This document shows positions 35,420 to 43,391 of a stretch of 64,000 nucleotides of DNA, in pieces. The stretch is from Streptomyces liliifuscus. Its GTDB lineage: Bacteria; Actinomycetota; Actinomycetes; Streptomycetales; Streptomycetaceae. The position numbers were made by a program, and so were the translations under genes. The notes under the pieces are model-generated. The model saw only the letters and a program-made list of their open reading frames with translations, ran no database searches and was not told the DNA's origin. Within the stretch, counting starts at the first letter, position 1, and each line of letters begins with the position of its first letter. Where the stretch lies: the NCBI RefSeq assembly GCF_016598615.1, contig NZ_CP066831.1, forward strand, positions 7,440,001 through 7,504,000, given 5' to 3'.

Positions 35420-36109
35420 TCAGGCAGCCACCTTCTCCTCGTCCCCGGTCTGCCCCTCCTTCGCGCGGCGCCGCCCGCCCCGGCCCGGCCTGAACAGCCG
35501 TACGCCCGCGAAGAGAAGCACCGCGAGCACCGCCCCCACCAGCACGACCTTCGAGTACGTCGACACATAGCCGGTGACCTGCGACCAGTTCTCGCCGAGC
35601 AGATAGCCGGCGAGGACGAAGACGGTGTTCCAGATCGCGCTGCCCAGCGTGGTCAGGCCGAGGAACACGGACAGACGCATGCGTTCGACGCCCGCGGGCA
35701 CGGAGATCAGGCTGCGGAAGATCGGGATCATCCGGCCGAAGAACACGGCCTTGGTGCCGTGGCGGGAGAACCACGCCTCCGTCTTCTCGATGTCCGAGAC
35801 CTTCACCAGCGGCAGCCGGGCCGCGATCGCCACCGTACGGTCGCGGCCGAGCAGCGCCCCCACGCCGTACAGCGCGAGCGCGCCTATGACCGAGCCGGCC
35901 GTAGTCCACAGCAGGGCCGCGAACAGGTTCATCTGCCCGGTGCTCGCCGCGAACCCCGCGAGCGGCAGGATGACCTCGCTCGGCAGGGGTGGGAAGAGGT
36001 TCTCCAAGGCGATGGCGATGCCCGCGCCCGGCGCCCCGAGCGTGTCCATGAGGCTGTTGATCCACTGCGGAGCACTGTTGTCCGGCGCGGCGGCTGCGAT
36101 GGCTGTCAT
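35420..36109 (-). CDS. DedA-family membrane protein
   Basis: A 229-residue DedA/SNARE-associated protein with about five hydrophobic segments. Typical signatures: ENLFPPLPSEVILPLAGF (about 36-53), GALLGRD, FFGRMIPIFRSLISVPAG (about 124-141) and FVLAGYLLGENW. DedA proteins move lipids such as undecaprenyl phosphate or affect membrane homeostasis. The C-terminus is basic (RPGRGGRRRAKEG). It is convergent with the HAD gene. Confidence 0.9.
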   Translation of the reverse strand: MTAIAAAAPDNSAPQWINSLMDTLGAPGAGIAIALENLFPPLPSEVILPLAGFAASTGQMNLFAALLWTTAGSVIGALALYGVGALLGRDRTVAIAARLPLVKVSDIEKTEAWFSRHGTKAVFFGRMIPIFRSLISVPAGVERMRLSVFLGLTTLGSAIWNTVFVLAGYLLGENWSQVTGYVSTYSKVVLVGAVLAVLLFAGVRLFRPGRGGRRRAKEGQTGDEEKVAA

Positions 36110-36173
36110 GCCCCCACGCTAGAAAACCGAAGCTGAAGAGAGCCTGAGGACGATTGCGGGGGGCCTGGTCCTT

Positions 36174-36269
36174 GTGGCGGACGACGGCAGGGATCCGTGC
36201 GGTGGACGACGACAGGGATCCACGTGCGGTGGACGACGGACGACGGCAGGGTTCCGTGCGGTCGTCCTC
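36174..36269. repeat. Imperfect tandem repeats of about 25-32 bp
   Basis: Three units resembling GTGCGGTGGACGACGRCAGG followed by GATCC or GTTCC run from 36174 to 36264, with a partial fourth (GTGCGGTCGTCC). They fill the gap between the DedA start and the FmdB stop and do not look coding. Confidence 0.8.
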
Positions 36270-36293
36270 GGGGATCCGCGCGGTCCCGGTGGG

Positions 36294-36518
36294 TCAGCCG
36301 CAGCAGCCCCCGCCGCAGCAACCGCCTCCGCCCCCGCCACCGGCGCTGGGGCGGGGTGCGGGCGCCGAGGCCGAGCCGCCGACCGCGACCGTCGACAGCA
36401 GCTTCACCGTGTCGTCGTGGCCGGCCGGGCAGGCCGCGGGCGCGGACGACTCGGCCATCGGACGGCTCTTCTCGAAGGTGTCTCCGCAGGTCCGGCAGCG
36501 GTACTCGTAGCGAGGCAT
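36294..36518 (-). CDS. FmdB-family zinc ribbon protein
   Basis: A 74-residue protein starting MPRYEYRCRTCGDTFEKSRP, the FmdB/CxxC_CxxC zinc-ribbon motif with Cys pairs at 8/11 and about 30. The tail is Gly-rich and ends with two CC pairs in GGCCGGGCCG, an unusual extra potential metal site. Function is unknown; FmdB proteins are linked to regulation in some species. ATG 36518 is used; ATG 36524 adds two residues. It lies 9 bp downstream of the DUF4383 gene. Confidence 0.85.
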   Translation of the reverse strand: MPRYEYRCRTCGDTFEKSRPMAESSAPAACPAGHDDTVKLLSTVAVGGSASAPAPRPSAGGGGGGGCCGGGCCG

Positions 36519-36527
36519 GGGCACAGG

Positions 36528-37172
36528 TTAGCGGGTGCTCCGCCCGTCTCCCATGGGCCCACCTTCGGGGGGAGTGGTTCGGCTCTCCGAGAGGGCGGGG
36601 TTGCCCTTGGCTCCGGGCAGGGCGCTCGCCCGGAGGTCCGCGCCGGCCCGCAGTCGCTGTTCGCGGGCGGCCTGCTCGGGGTGGCGGGAGCGCCAGTACG
36701 GGTTGTCGTGCGGCAGGGCCGAGCCGACACGTCCGTACATCCCGAAGAACATCAGCATCACGCCGACCACAAAGCTGAACAGCACGTTCTGGATGCGGAA
36801 GGCGAGGAAGTTGAAGCCCGTGTCGAGGAGGGCGAGGTTCACGAAGCCGCTGAGGATGAACAGGACACCGAGGATCATGTTGAGCGTCGAGGCGACATTG
36901 CCGCCGATCACCATGCCCACGAAGAGCAGCAGCCCGACACAGATCGACAGCACGCTCAGCGCGCCGTTGGTGTTCAGCCCCGCGACGGTGTCCCCGCCGG
37001 TGTCGAAGAAGCCGACCTTGTCGATCAGCCCCAGGATGCCGAAGGCGAGCAGCACAAGACCCATCAGCCCCGCGCCGACCCGGTAGAACTTGCTGAGACG
37101 GTGATCGACCGGCAGATGCTCATCGAGCCTGATCCGCCGCCTCGGCGCCGTACGAAGCACGTGCGTGGCCAT
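36528..37172 (-). CDS. DUF4383 integral membrane protein
   Basis: A 214-residue protein with four transmembrane segments (about 34-52, 70-93, 97-115, 127-145) separated by short loops. The conserved pattern GLMGLVLLAFGILGLI...LNTNGALSVLSICVGLLL...TLNMILGVLFILSGFVNL fits DUF4383. The C-terminal 65 residues are hydrophilic, basic and Pro-rich. Function unknown. It is probably co-transcribed with the FmdB gene. Confidence 0.85.
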   Translation of the reverse strand: MATHVLRTAPRRRIRLDEHLPVDHRLSKFYRVGAGLMGLVLLAFGILGLIDKVGFFDTGGDTVAGLNTNGALSVLSICVGLLLFVGMVIGGNVASTLNMILGVLFILSGFVNLALLDTGFNFLAFRIQNVLFSFVVGVMLMFFGMYGRVGSALPHDNPYWRSRHPEQAAREQRLRAGADLRASALPGAKGNPALSESRTTPPEGGPMGDGRSTR

Positions 37173-37289
37173 ATCCGCCTCCTCGGGTCCGAGCGGAGGC
37201 CGTACCTATCCTCAGCATCCGCCCCGGACGCCCGAACCGCCACACTTGAAGCAGACCTGAAAGACGCCGGGTAACCGGAGCGCCCCAAA

Positions 37290-37308
37290 GGGGCGCGGGG
37301 AACTGCGC
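37290..37308 (+). repeat. Dispersed 19-bp repeat with amplified tail
   Basis: Exact core preceded by CGCCCCAAA, so an outer GCGCCCC/GGGGCGC pairing is possible. Its tail CCCCCACGGCCCCGCACAT (37315-37333) recurs exactly at 37361-37379 and in a variant at 37410-37428. Confidence 0.95.
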
Positions 37309-37453
37309 GCCAAGCCCCCACGGCCCCGCACATACGCCACGGCCTGCATGGAATGCGCAACCCCCACGGCCCCGCACATCACCCACGGTCCGTATGCCAT
37401 GCATCAGCCGCCCCACGGCCCCGCGCGCATTTCACCCGCCCCCGGCGGAGCGC

Positions 37454-38893
37454 TCACGCTCCGCCCCCACGCTCCTCACGAATCTGCGAAACCACCCGGC
37501 CCACAGTCCTCCGCACACCCTCCAGCTCGGTCAGGAAGTGCCAGTAGTCGGGATGCCGCCCCTCCAACGTCCCGATCGCACGCTCCAGCCGGGCCACCGA
37601 TTCGTCGAGCGGCCGCGCATGCTGCGGGTCGGGCGTATTGCGCCCCGACATGGCCAACCGCTGCGCGTCCCGGATGGCGAACCGCGTGCGGTCGATCTCC
37701 CGCTGAGGGTCCTTCGACACCTCGTTCAGCCGCCGCAACCGGTCGCCGGCCGCGGACACGGCCTCGTCGGTCGTGTTCAGCAGCGCCCGGACCGTGGACA
37801 ACAGCGACGTGGCGTCCGCCCACCGCTGCTCGTCCCGCGCGGTCCGCGCCTCCGCGAGCTTCCGCTCGGCCTGCCGGACGGTGTCCGCGGACTGGTCGGG
37901 CACATGCTGCAGGTCCTGCCAGCAGGAGGCCGAGAACCGCCGACGCAGCTCGCTCAGCACGGGCTCCACCTGCCCGGACCGCGTGGTGAGCGCCTGCGCG
38001 CGGGTCCGCAGCGAGACGAGGCGCCGGTCGATCTCGGCGGCCCGCTCCGGCAGCCGCTCGGCCTCCGCGCGGACCGCCTCGGCGTCCCGCGCGACCCGGT
38101 CGGCGCGCTCCAGCGTCTCCGGTACGCCGTGCTGTCCCGCGCCCTGGTTCAGCTTGGTGAGCTCCGGGGCGAGGGCGGCGAGCCGGGCGGCGAGGTCGTC
38201 GGCCTTGAGCTCCGTACCCCGTACGGCGTCGAGTGCGTTCGACGCGGCGAGCAGGGACTGGCGGGCGCGCTCGACGGCCGGGGCGAGGCGGGCCAGCTGT
38301 GTCTCCGCCTTGCCGAGGAGGGGGCCGAGCCCCTGCTCGAAGCGGTCCAGCTCCTGCTTGACCCGGGCGAGCTCGTCCTTGGCCTTCGTCAGCTCGGTGC
38401 GCGCGTGGGCGGCGACGGAGGCCTCGAGGTCGTCCCGGTCGAGGTCGTGGGCGTCGACCGCGCCGATGTACGTACGACTGGCCTCGTCGATGCGGCGGCC
38501 GAGCGCGTCGAAGTCGGAGACCGCGCGGCGGGCGGCGGGGGAGTCGTCGACGGCCGTGATCGTCTCGATCGAGATCCGCAGATCGCGCTGCGCGGTGTCG
38601 AGCTCGTAGAACGCGGCCGCCGCGGCGTCCTTCGCCGCCTGGGCCTCGGCCCGCTGACTCTCGGAGCGCCCGCCGAACCATCGCCGGGTGCCGCCGCCGG
38701 CGAACGCGGCGGGCAGCGTGAGCGCGAGCAGCGGGAGCGGAAGAAGCACCAGGGCCAGCAGGTCGCGGCCAGCACCACGCGCCCCCGTGCGCCCGAACCA
38801 GGCACGGGGGCGAGGAACTTGCTGTGCGCATGGCACAAACGGTGTGTACGGCTGCGAAGGTGTCGCCGTCACTTCCCTCTCCCGTGCTGTCAT
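37454..38893 (-). CDS. Membrane-anchored coiled-coil protein of unknown function
   Basis: A 479-residue protein. One transmembrane segment (DLLALVLLPLPLLALTLPAAF, about 44-64) follows a 43-residue Pro/Arg-rich head. The rest is almost wholly helical, with long Ala/Glu/Arg-rich heptads (for example LTKAKDELARVKQELDRFEQ and ERADRVARDAEAVRAEAERL), so it should form coiled coils. No catalytic motif is seen. It may organise something at the membrane. ATG 38893 gives the only start before the membrane segment that fits. It stands 53 bp downstream of the DUF4097 gene on the same strand. Confidence 0.8.
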   Translation of the reverse strand: MTAREREVTATPSQPYTPFVPCAQQVPRPRAWFGRTGARGAGRDLLALVLLPLPLLALTLPAAFAGGGTRRWFGGRSESQRAEAQAAKDAAAAAFYELDTAQRDLRISIETITAVDDSPAARRAVSDFDALGRRIDEASRTYIGAVDAHDLDRDDLEASVAAHARTELTKAKDELARVKQELDRFEQGLGPLLGKAETQLARLAPAVERARQSLLAASNALDAVRGTELKADDLAARLAALAPELTKLNQGAGQHGVPETLERADRVARDAEAVRAEAERLPERAAEIDRRLVSLRTRAQALTTRSGQVEPVLSELRRRFSASCWQDLQHVPDQSADTVRQAERKLAEARTARDEQRWADATSLLSTVRALLNTTDEAVSAAGDRLRRLNEVSKDPQREIDRTRFAIRDAQRLAMSGRNTPDPQHARPLDESVARLERAIGTLEGRHPDYWHFLTELEGVRRTVGRVVSQIREERGGGA

Positions 38894-38946
38894 CCGTCCT
38901 GCCCCGTGTCATTCTCCCACCAGGTAAGGACGAACACACGGGCCGG

Positions 38947-39750
38947 TTAGTTCGCGGTACGCACGGTGACTTTCCCGTCCTTCGTGTGGGCGGACACCAC
39001 ATGCGAGCTGCCCTCGTCACGGGGCACGGACACATCCACTGCGCCGTCGTCGGTCCCGGTGGTGACGCGGTACGTCGCCTTCGGCAGCCCGATGGTCAGG
39101 GAACCGTCGTCCCCGCGCACCGAGACCCGGTCCGGTACGACGGTGAGGTCGAGCCGCACCGACCCGTCCTGCGTGTTCACGTCCACCCGCCGCGAGTCGA
39201 CGCCGGTCGCCTCGACCGAGCCGTCGTCGGTACGCAGAGTGAGCGCCCCGGCCACGTCCTCGACCCGTACGGAGCCGTCCTTCGTGTGGATGTCCAGAGA
39301 GTCCTTGAAACCGTCGGCCTTCACGCTGCCGTCGTCGTCCCTCACGACGACCGCCACGTCACGCGGCACCTCGATGCGGTGCTTGGCCGAGCAGTCGGAG
39401 ACCACACCCGAGCAGTGCATACGGAGCTTGAGGGTGTCGTCCTTCATCGCCCAGGTCACCTTGGGGTCCCCACCGATCGCGACCCGGCCCTCGAACCAGC
39501 GCGTCACCTGGACCTTGTCGACGTCCGCGGCGACCAGTTCGAGCGCCGAGTCGTCGGAGTCCACGGTCAGCGTCCGCCCACTGAGCGCGAAGGCCCGCTT
39601 CTCCGGATCCTTGTCGTCCCCCGCACTGGCCCCGCATCCGGTGGCGAACACGCCGACAGCCACGACCCCCACACCGACGGCGACAATCGAACGCCGCCGC
39701 CCACCGCTCCTCGAAGGCCGCTTGCTCAAAGATCGCTGAACACCACTCAT
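38947..39750 (-). CDS. DUF4097-family lipoprotein (beta-helical)
   Basis: A 267-residue lipoprotein with a basic N-terminus, hydrophobic segment and lipobox ATGC (Cys at about 42). The mature part has the repeating DGSV/DGAV pattern every about 20 residues (DDGSVKADGF, KDGSVRVED, DDGSVEATGV, QDGSVRLDL, DDGSLTIGL, DDGAVDVSV, KDGKVTVRT), which makes a right-handed beta-helix as in DUF4097. It probably faces the cell exterior. Function unknown. ATG 39750 starts the signal peptide. Confidence 0.88.
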   Translation of the reverse strand: MSGVQRSLSKRPSRSGGRRRSIVAVGVGVVAVGVFATGCGASAGDDKDPEKRAFALSGRTLTVDSDDSALELVAADVDKVQVTRWFEGRVAIGGDPKVTWAMKDDTLKLRMHCSGVVSDCSAKHRIEVPRDVAVVVRDDDGSVKADGFKDSLDIHTKDGSVRVEDVAGALTLRTDDGSVEATGVDSRRVDVNTQDGSVRLDLTVVPDRVSVRGDDGSLTIGLPKATYRVTTGTDDGAVDVSVPRDEGSSHVVSAHTKDGKVTVRTAN

Positions 39751-39978
39751 GACAGGACTCCCCCGCACTCGAACGCCCTTGGCCCCACGCTGTGACCCGG
39801 ACATACTTCGACCGTACGGAGCCGGGGCCCACCGGGGGATCCGGGCCACTCCCGGATCGGGGGTGGGGTAAACCCCCGCATCAGAGGGGGGCCGGGCCGG
39901 GCGCGGGACCAGCCTCTGTCCCGCGGTAACGGGTTTGCGGGGCACCGCCCCGGGCAATGTAGGCTGTCGACTCGTCCC

Positions 39979-40053
39979 GGGCGCGTAGCTCAGCGGTAGA
40001 GCGCCGCCCTTACAAGGCGGATGTCGGCGGTTCGAAACCGTCCGCGCCCACCA
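39979..40053 (+). tRNA. tRNA-Val (anticodon TAC)
   Basis: A full cloverleaf can be folded. The acceptor stem GGGCGCG pairs with CGCGCCC and the discriminator is A. The D-arm contains AGCTCAGCGGTAGAGC, and the anticodon stem CCGCC/GGCGG closes a loop CTTACAA with anticodon TAC. The T-arm contains GGTTCGAAACC. CCA is encoded (40051-40053). It reads GUA valine codons, rare in a high-GC genome. A hairpin follows 16 bp later. Confidence 0.95.
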
Positions 40054-40069
40054 GTCCCAGGACACGACT

Positions 40070-40111
40070 AAGGCCCAGGTCGACCGGTGTGAATCCGGTG
40101 GTCTGGGCCTT
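40070..40111 (+). terminator. Hairpin terminator after tRNA-Val
   Basis: AAGGCCCAG (40070-40078) pairs with CTGGGCCTT (40103-40111), with an inner ACCGG/CCGGT stem. It lies 17 bp past the tRNA. Confidence 0.75.
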
Positions 40112-40309
40112 GATCATTGTCGGCGACCGTTCGGCGCCGTGCCACTCGCACGCCAGATGGGCGGCGTGGGGGTCACTCACCTTCCTGACCTGTCTGTCGA
40201 CGTAGCCGACGATCTGGTGGTCATGCCCGTTGACGAGGTGCAGGCAGATCAGTGCGGCCCGCACGGACGAGTGGCCCATACGGTGCATCAGTTCAAGGAC
40301 GTTGAACTG
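40112..40309 (-). pseudogene. Relic of a tyrosine-integrase C-terminus beside tRNA-Val
   Basis: The minus strand reads FNVLELMHRMGHSSVRAALICLHL (written here as FNVLELMHRMGHSS and VRAALICLHL), a clear match to the catalytic end of actinobacterial phage-type integrases, whose usual form is LMxRMGHSSxRAALIYQH. The catalytic Tyr is Cys. Upstream residues no longer resemble an integrase and no start is present, so only about 60 residues remain. Its place and orientation next to the tRNA fit an element once integrated at the tRNA 3' end. I found no second copy of the tRNA end in the window. Confidence 0.6.
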
Positions 40310-40357
40310 GACGAGGCCTCCGAGGCAGGGCGCCGCGCACAGCAGCCCGGCCGTCTG

Positions 40358-40573
40358 CTACCCAGTCGGAGGCTCGGCGCTCAAAACCGACGAGGCGGCA
40401 CGGTGTTCCTCGCATACGGCCCACCAACTGTCGCCACCCTTGTCCTCAACATGCACGCTCCACACAGCGTCATTGGGGCATGGAGCGTTCCAAGCACACT
40501 TCCCCAGGTGGGACTTTGTACCCGACCGGTGTTTGTTCGCTGTCCATCCGACCGGTGGCCCAAGTAGCTGCAT
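40358..40573 (-). CDS. Small Cys/Trp-rich protein of unknown function
   Basis: A 71-residue open frame with protein-like content: GKCAWNAPCPNDAVWSVHV and GGDSWWAVCEEHRAA. The four Cys in the pattern C-x5-C...C-x2-H could bind zinc. The region is visibly less GC-rich than its surroundings and adjoins the integrase relic, which points to acquired DNA. ATG 40573 is the nearest start; the frame stays open further upstream. No clear ribosome site is seen, so expression is uncertain. Confidence 0.45.
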   Translation of the reverse strand: MQLLGPPVGWTANKHRSGTKSHLGKCAWNAPCPNDAVWSVHVEDKGGDSWWAVCEEHRAASSVLSAEPPTG

Positions 40574-40706
40574 GCTTCCAGTGAAGAGGATGCGGGCCGG
40601 CGACCGCAGCCGATTGCCCCGAGCCGGGAGCATCGCTGACTGCCGTTGCCGTCTCGAAACGGATCTCTCAGTCGGGTCGGCGGAACCGTGGTGACATCGA
40701 TGCGCA

Positions 40707-41579
40707 TCAGCAGTTGTCGGTGTGGTCCAGGATTGCGGTGGTGAGTGGGGCGTGCACCTCACGGGGGAGTGCGTGACCCATGCCAGGTATTTCCACGATG
40801 CGTGCGCCACGGATCGCCTGGGCGAGGTGGTGGGCGTGCGGTGGCGGGGCGACCGGTTCGGCCGGGGCAGAGATCACGAGGGTGGGCACGCTGGTCTGCG
40901 CCAACTGCTCAGTGCGATCCAGTCCGGAGGTGTCGGCACGGGCGTGCGCGGTGCTCGTGCTGTAGCGCCCAGCGTGTTCGATGACCTTGCGTTCCAGGCC
41001 GCGGGCGTACTCGGCGTCGAAGGGAAGCTGGTCGCCGCCCAGGAGCCGCCAGTGCTCAACCCGCCGCTCGAGTTCGGCTTCCAGGCCCCGGTCCTTCACG
41101 GGGCGGGCCCACATCTCCAGCAGTCGGGGGGCGATGCCGGGGAGTTCCTCGGGCGGGATCAGTGTTCCGTCCGGGTGCACGTACGGGACAGTGCTGAGTG
41201 CGCTCGTGCCGATCAGGGTGGCACTGAGCAGGCGGTCGGGATGGTCGGCGACAAGGAGCTGGGCGAGCATCCCGCCCAGGGACATGCCCACTACATGGGC
41301 GCGTTCCATACCGAGACCGTCCAGCGCGGTGACGGCGTCTTCCGCGAGCTGGGTGAGGGGGTAGGGCTGCTGGTCGAACGGCCAGGTGGAGCGGCCGGTG
41401 TCGCGATGGTCGTAGCGGATCACGCGATGACGAGAGGCGAGCATGTCCACCAGTTCGTCCGGCCAGCCCAGGCCGGACGCTTGCGCACCCATGATCAACA
41501 GAAGTGGAGGCGCATCGGCGGCGCCACGATCCTCCACCCACAGGTGTATGCCGGGCGCCGCGTCGACCAAGCGTTCCAT
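40707..41579 (-). CDS. Alpha/beta hydrolase (RdmC-like esterase family)
   Basis: A 290-residue alpha/beta hydrolase. Seen are LLLIMGAQASGLGW (oxyanion region), YDHRDTGRST, the nucleophile elbow VGMSLGGM (Ser about 99) and the catalytic His in GMGHALP near the C-terminus. The DHRDTGRS pattern and length recall aclacinomycin methylesterase-type enzymes, although a general esterase is equally possible. AGAGGAG precedes ATG 41579. A palindromic operator lies 28 bp upstream. It sits next to the integrase scar and may be part of the acquired segment. Confidence 0.88.
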   Translation of the reverse strand: MERLVDAAPGIHLWVEDRGAADAPPLLLIMGAQASGLGWPDELVDMLASRHRVIRYDHRDTGRSTWPFDQQPYPLTQLAEDAVTALDGLGMERAHVVGMSLGGMLAQLLVADHPDRLLSATLIGTSALSTVPYVHPDGTLIPPEELPGIAPRLLEMWARPVKDRGLEAELERRVEHWRLLGGDQLPFDAEYARGLERKVIEHAGRYSTSTAHARADTSGLDRTEQLAQTSVPTLVISAPAEPVAPPPHAHHLAQAIRGARIVEIPGMGHALPREVHAPLTTAILDHTDNC

Positions 41580-41606
41580 GATGCTCCTCTGGTATCCGAG
41601 CTTGCC

Positions 41607-41626
41607 GATACGAGACGTATCGTATC
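41607..41626. promoter_or_regulatory. TetR-type palindromic operator without a neighbouring regulator
   Basis: GATACGA (41607-41613) and TCGTATC (41620-41626) are perfect inverted repeats 6 bp apart, in the promoter of the alpha/beta hydrolase. Such a site usually lies beside its own repressor gene, but the 376 bp to the next gene (41580-41955) contain no helix-turn-helix coding sequence. Confidence 0.6.
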
Positions 41627-41893
41627 GCCTATCGCGTCGCCTTCGATGGGGCGGGGGTGAGGCGTCGGCGTCAGGGGGCCGTGCCCGGTCCGAGGGGCTC
41701 GGCGGGTGAGCGGCTGTCGGGGCGACGAACTGCTCGATGCCTGTGCGAGGCTCAGGGTGACTTCGATGTTCGAAATAGTGCCCGGCGCAGGTGAGCTGCG
41801 AGCCTTGTTCTGGGTCGGCCGGGTCCTCAACAGGTCCGTGTGGCGGGGGCGTTGACCCCGGCCCTCTGTGTCAGCACAATGAGCGCGCACTCT

Positions 41894-41907
41894 TGAGAGC
41901 GCTCTCA
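41894..41907. promoter_or_regulatory. LacI-family operator upstream of the glycosidase-like gene
   Basis: TGAGAGCGCTCTCA is a perfect 14-bp palindrome of the kind bound by LacI-type sugar repressors in Streptomyces (the cellobiose repressor CebR prefers TGGGAGCGCTCCCA). It lies 48 bp before the start of the exported protein. CGTACG also appears twice nearby (41922 and 41936). Confidence 0.65.
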
Positions 41908-41955
41908 GGGCGGGTGCTCCTCGTACGTTCGGCTCGTACGTTTTCAGGGAGAGTC

Positions 41956-43323
41956 ATGGTCGGCAGGCAAGGTTCGGCGTTCGGTCGTCGTGCGCTCATC
42001 GGTGGCGGGCTCGGGGTCGCGGGGGTCGCCGTGGTTGGTTCCGGGGTGGCGCATGCCTCCGGGGGGTCCGGTCGGCGGCGTGGGCTCGGGTTCTTGGCTG
42101 CTGCCATGGACGGCTATCCGGAGCACGGGAGTGTTCGGCTGGCGCAGAGCTACAGCGATCAGGCGGGGCTCTTCAGTACGGCCTTCACGTACGACAACGC
42201 TTTGGCCGTTCTGGCTCAGCTGGCGGGTGGTACCGCCGGTGGGCGGGCCAGAGCCGTGGTGCTTGGTGATGCGTTGCTCTACGCCCAGGAGCACGACCCG
42301 GTGTACGACGACGGCAGGTTGCGGCAGGCCTACAACGTCGGGCCGTACACCTTCTTCGACGGGTCGCTGCAGCCGGACGGCTTCGTGCGGGCCGACGGCA
42401 CCGCCAACGTGGGTACGCAGTTCGGGTTCACGGGTACGGCCGTGGGTGACATGGCCTGGGCGGGGATCGCCCTGAGTGCACTCGCCCGGCGGACCGGGGC
42501 CCGTCGTTTTCTTGAGGGCGCCGTGCGGATCGGTACGTGGATCGAGCGGATCGGGCGCACCGACGAACCCCTCGGGGGCTACAAGTTCGGCGTCAACGGG
42601 GCCGACGAGAAGTTGCCCTTCACCTCCACCGAGCACAACACCGATCTGGTCTGTCTGTTCGGCCGGCTCGCCCTGCTCACCGGCGACCGGGTGTGGCGGG
42701 AGCGGCGTGCGCGGGCCGAGGCCTTCGTCAAGAAGATGTGGGAGCCGGCCGGGGGCTTCTTCTACACCGGCACCAATGACGGGGTGACGGTCAACAAGTC
42801 CCCGATCCCCGAGGACACCCAGACCTGGACCCATCTCGCCCTCGACTCCCGCTCGTACTCCCGGTCCTTGGACTGGGCTGCGGCCGAACTCGCCGTGCTC
42901 GACCACGCCGACCGGCGGAACAGCACGGTTCCCGCGGGACAGACGTACGAAGGCGTCACCTTCAGCTCCGCCAGTCTGGTGGCGAACGAGGACGCCCCGA
43001 TCGCCGAGTTCCAGCCCAAGCCCGACCGCAATGGGGTGTGGTTCGAGGGGACCGCTCATCTCGCGCTCGCTCTGCGGGATCGCGACGGGCGTCGTGATGA
43101 GGCGAGTGCTCGTCGGCTGGTCGCCAGTATCGAGCGGGCTCAGGATCTGCTCGGCGCCGGGCAGACCGTCGGCGGTCGTGCGCTTCCCGACCGTTCCGGT
43201 GTCGTCTCGGCGAGCAGCCCGCTCGACACCGGGTTCGGCTTCGGCTACTACCCGTACCGGCACGTGGGGGCCACCGCGTGGTACCTGCTGGCGGCTACGC
43301 GGACCAATCCGCTGCGGGCCTGA
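41956..43323 (+). CDS. Tat-exported six-hairpin glycosidase-like protein
   Basis: A 455-residue protein with a twin-arginine signal (GRRALIGGGLGVAGVAVVGSGVAHA, described as GRRALIG plus hydrophobic core to AHA at about 34). The mature part has repeated helical hairpins with aromatic and acidic loops (FSTAFTYDNALAV, FGFTGTAVGDMAWAGIAL, STEHNTDLVCLFGRLAL, DTQTWTHLALDS, WFEGTAHLALAL, GFGFGYYPYRHVGATAWYLLA), the look of an (alpha/alpha)6 glycoside hydrolase. Substrate unknown. AGGGAGAG precedes ATG 41956, and a LacI-type operator suggests sugar control. Confidence 0.78.
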   Translation: MVGRQGSAFGRRALIGGGLGVAGVAVVGSGVAHASGGSGRRRGLGFLAAAMDGYPEHGSVRLAQSYSDQAGLFSTAFTYDNALAVLAQLAGGTAGGRARAVVLGDALLYAQEHDPVYDDGRLRQAYNVGPYTFFDGSLQPDGFVRADGTANVGTQFGFTGTAVGDMAWAGIALSALARRTGARRFLEGAVRIGTWIERIGRTDEPLGGYKFGVNGADEKLPFTSTEHNTDLVCLFGRLALLTGDRVWRERRARAEAFVKKMWEPAGGFFYTGTNDGVTVNKSPIPEDTQTWTHLALDSRSYSRSLDWAAAELAVLDHADRRNSTVPAGQTYEGVTFSSASLVANEDAPIAEFQPKPDRNGVWFEGTAHLALALRDRDGRRDEASARRLVASIERAQDLLGAGQTVGGRALPDRSGVVSASSPLDTGFGFGYYPYRHVGATAWYLLAATRTNPLRA

Positions 43324-43391
43324 GCGGGGCGCGCCGGTCGGGCCGGCCTCATGGGCGAGCGGGTCGTGGGCCTCACGGAGGCTCAGGGGGC

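Noticed and set aside
40010..40060. Minus-strand peptide GADGFEPPTSAL at the tRNA-Val
   Set aside because: This is the standard translation artefact of a tRNA gene read on the opposite strand.
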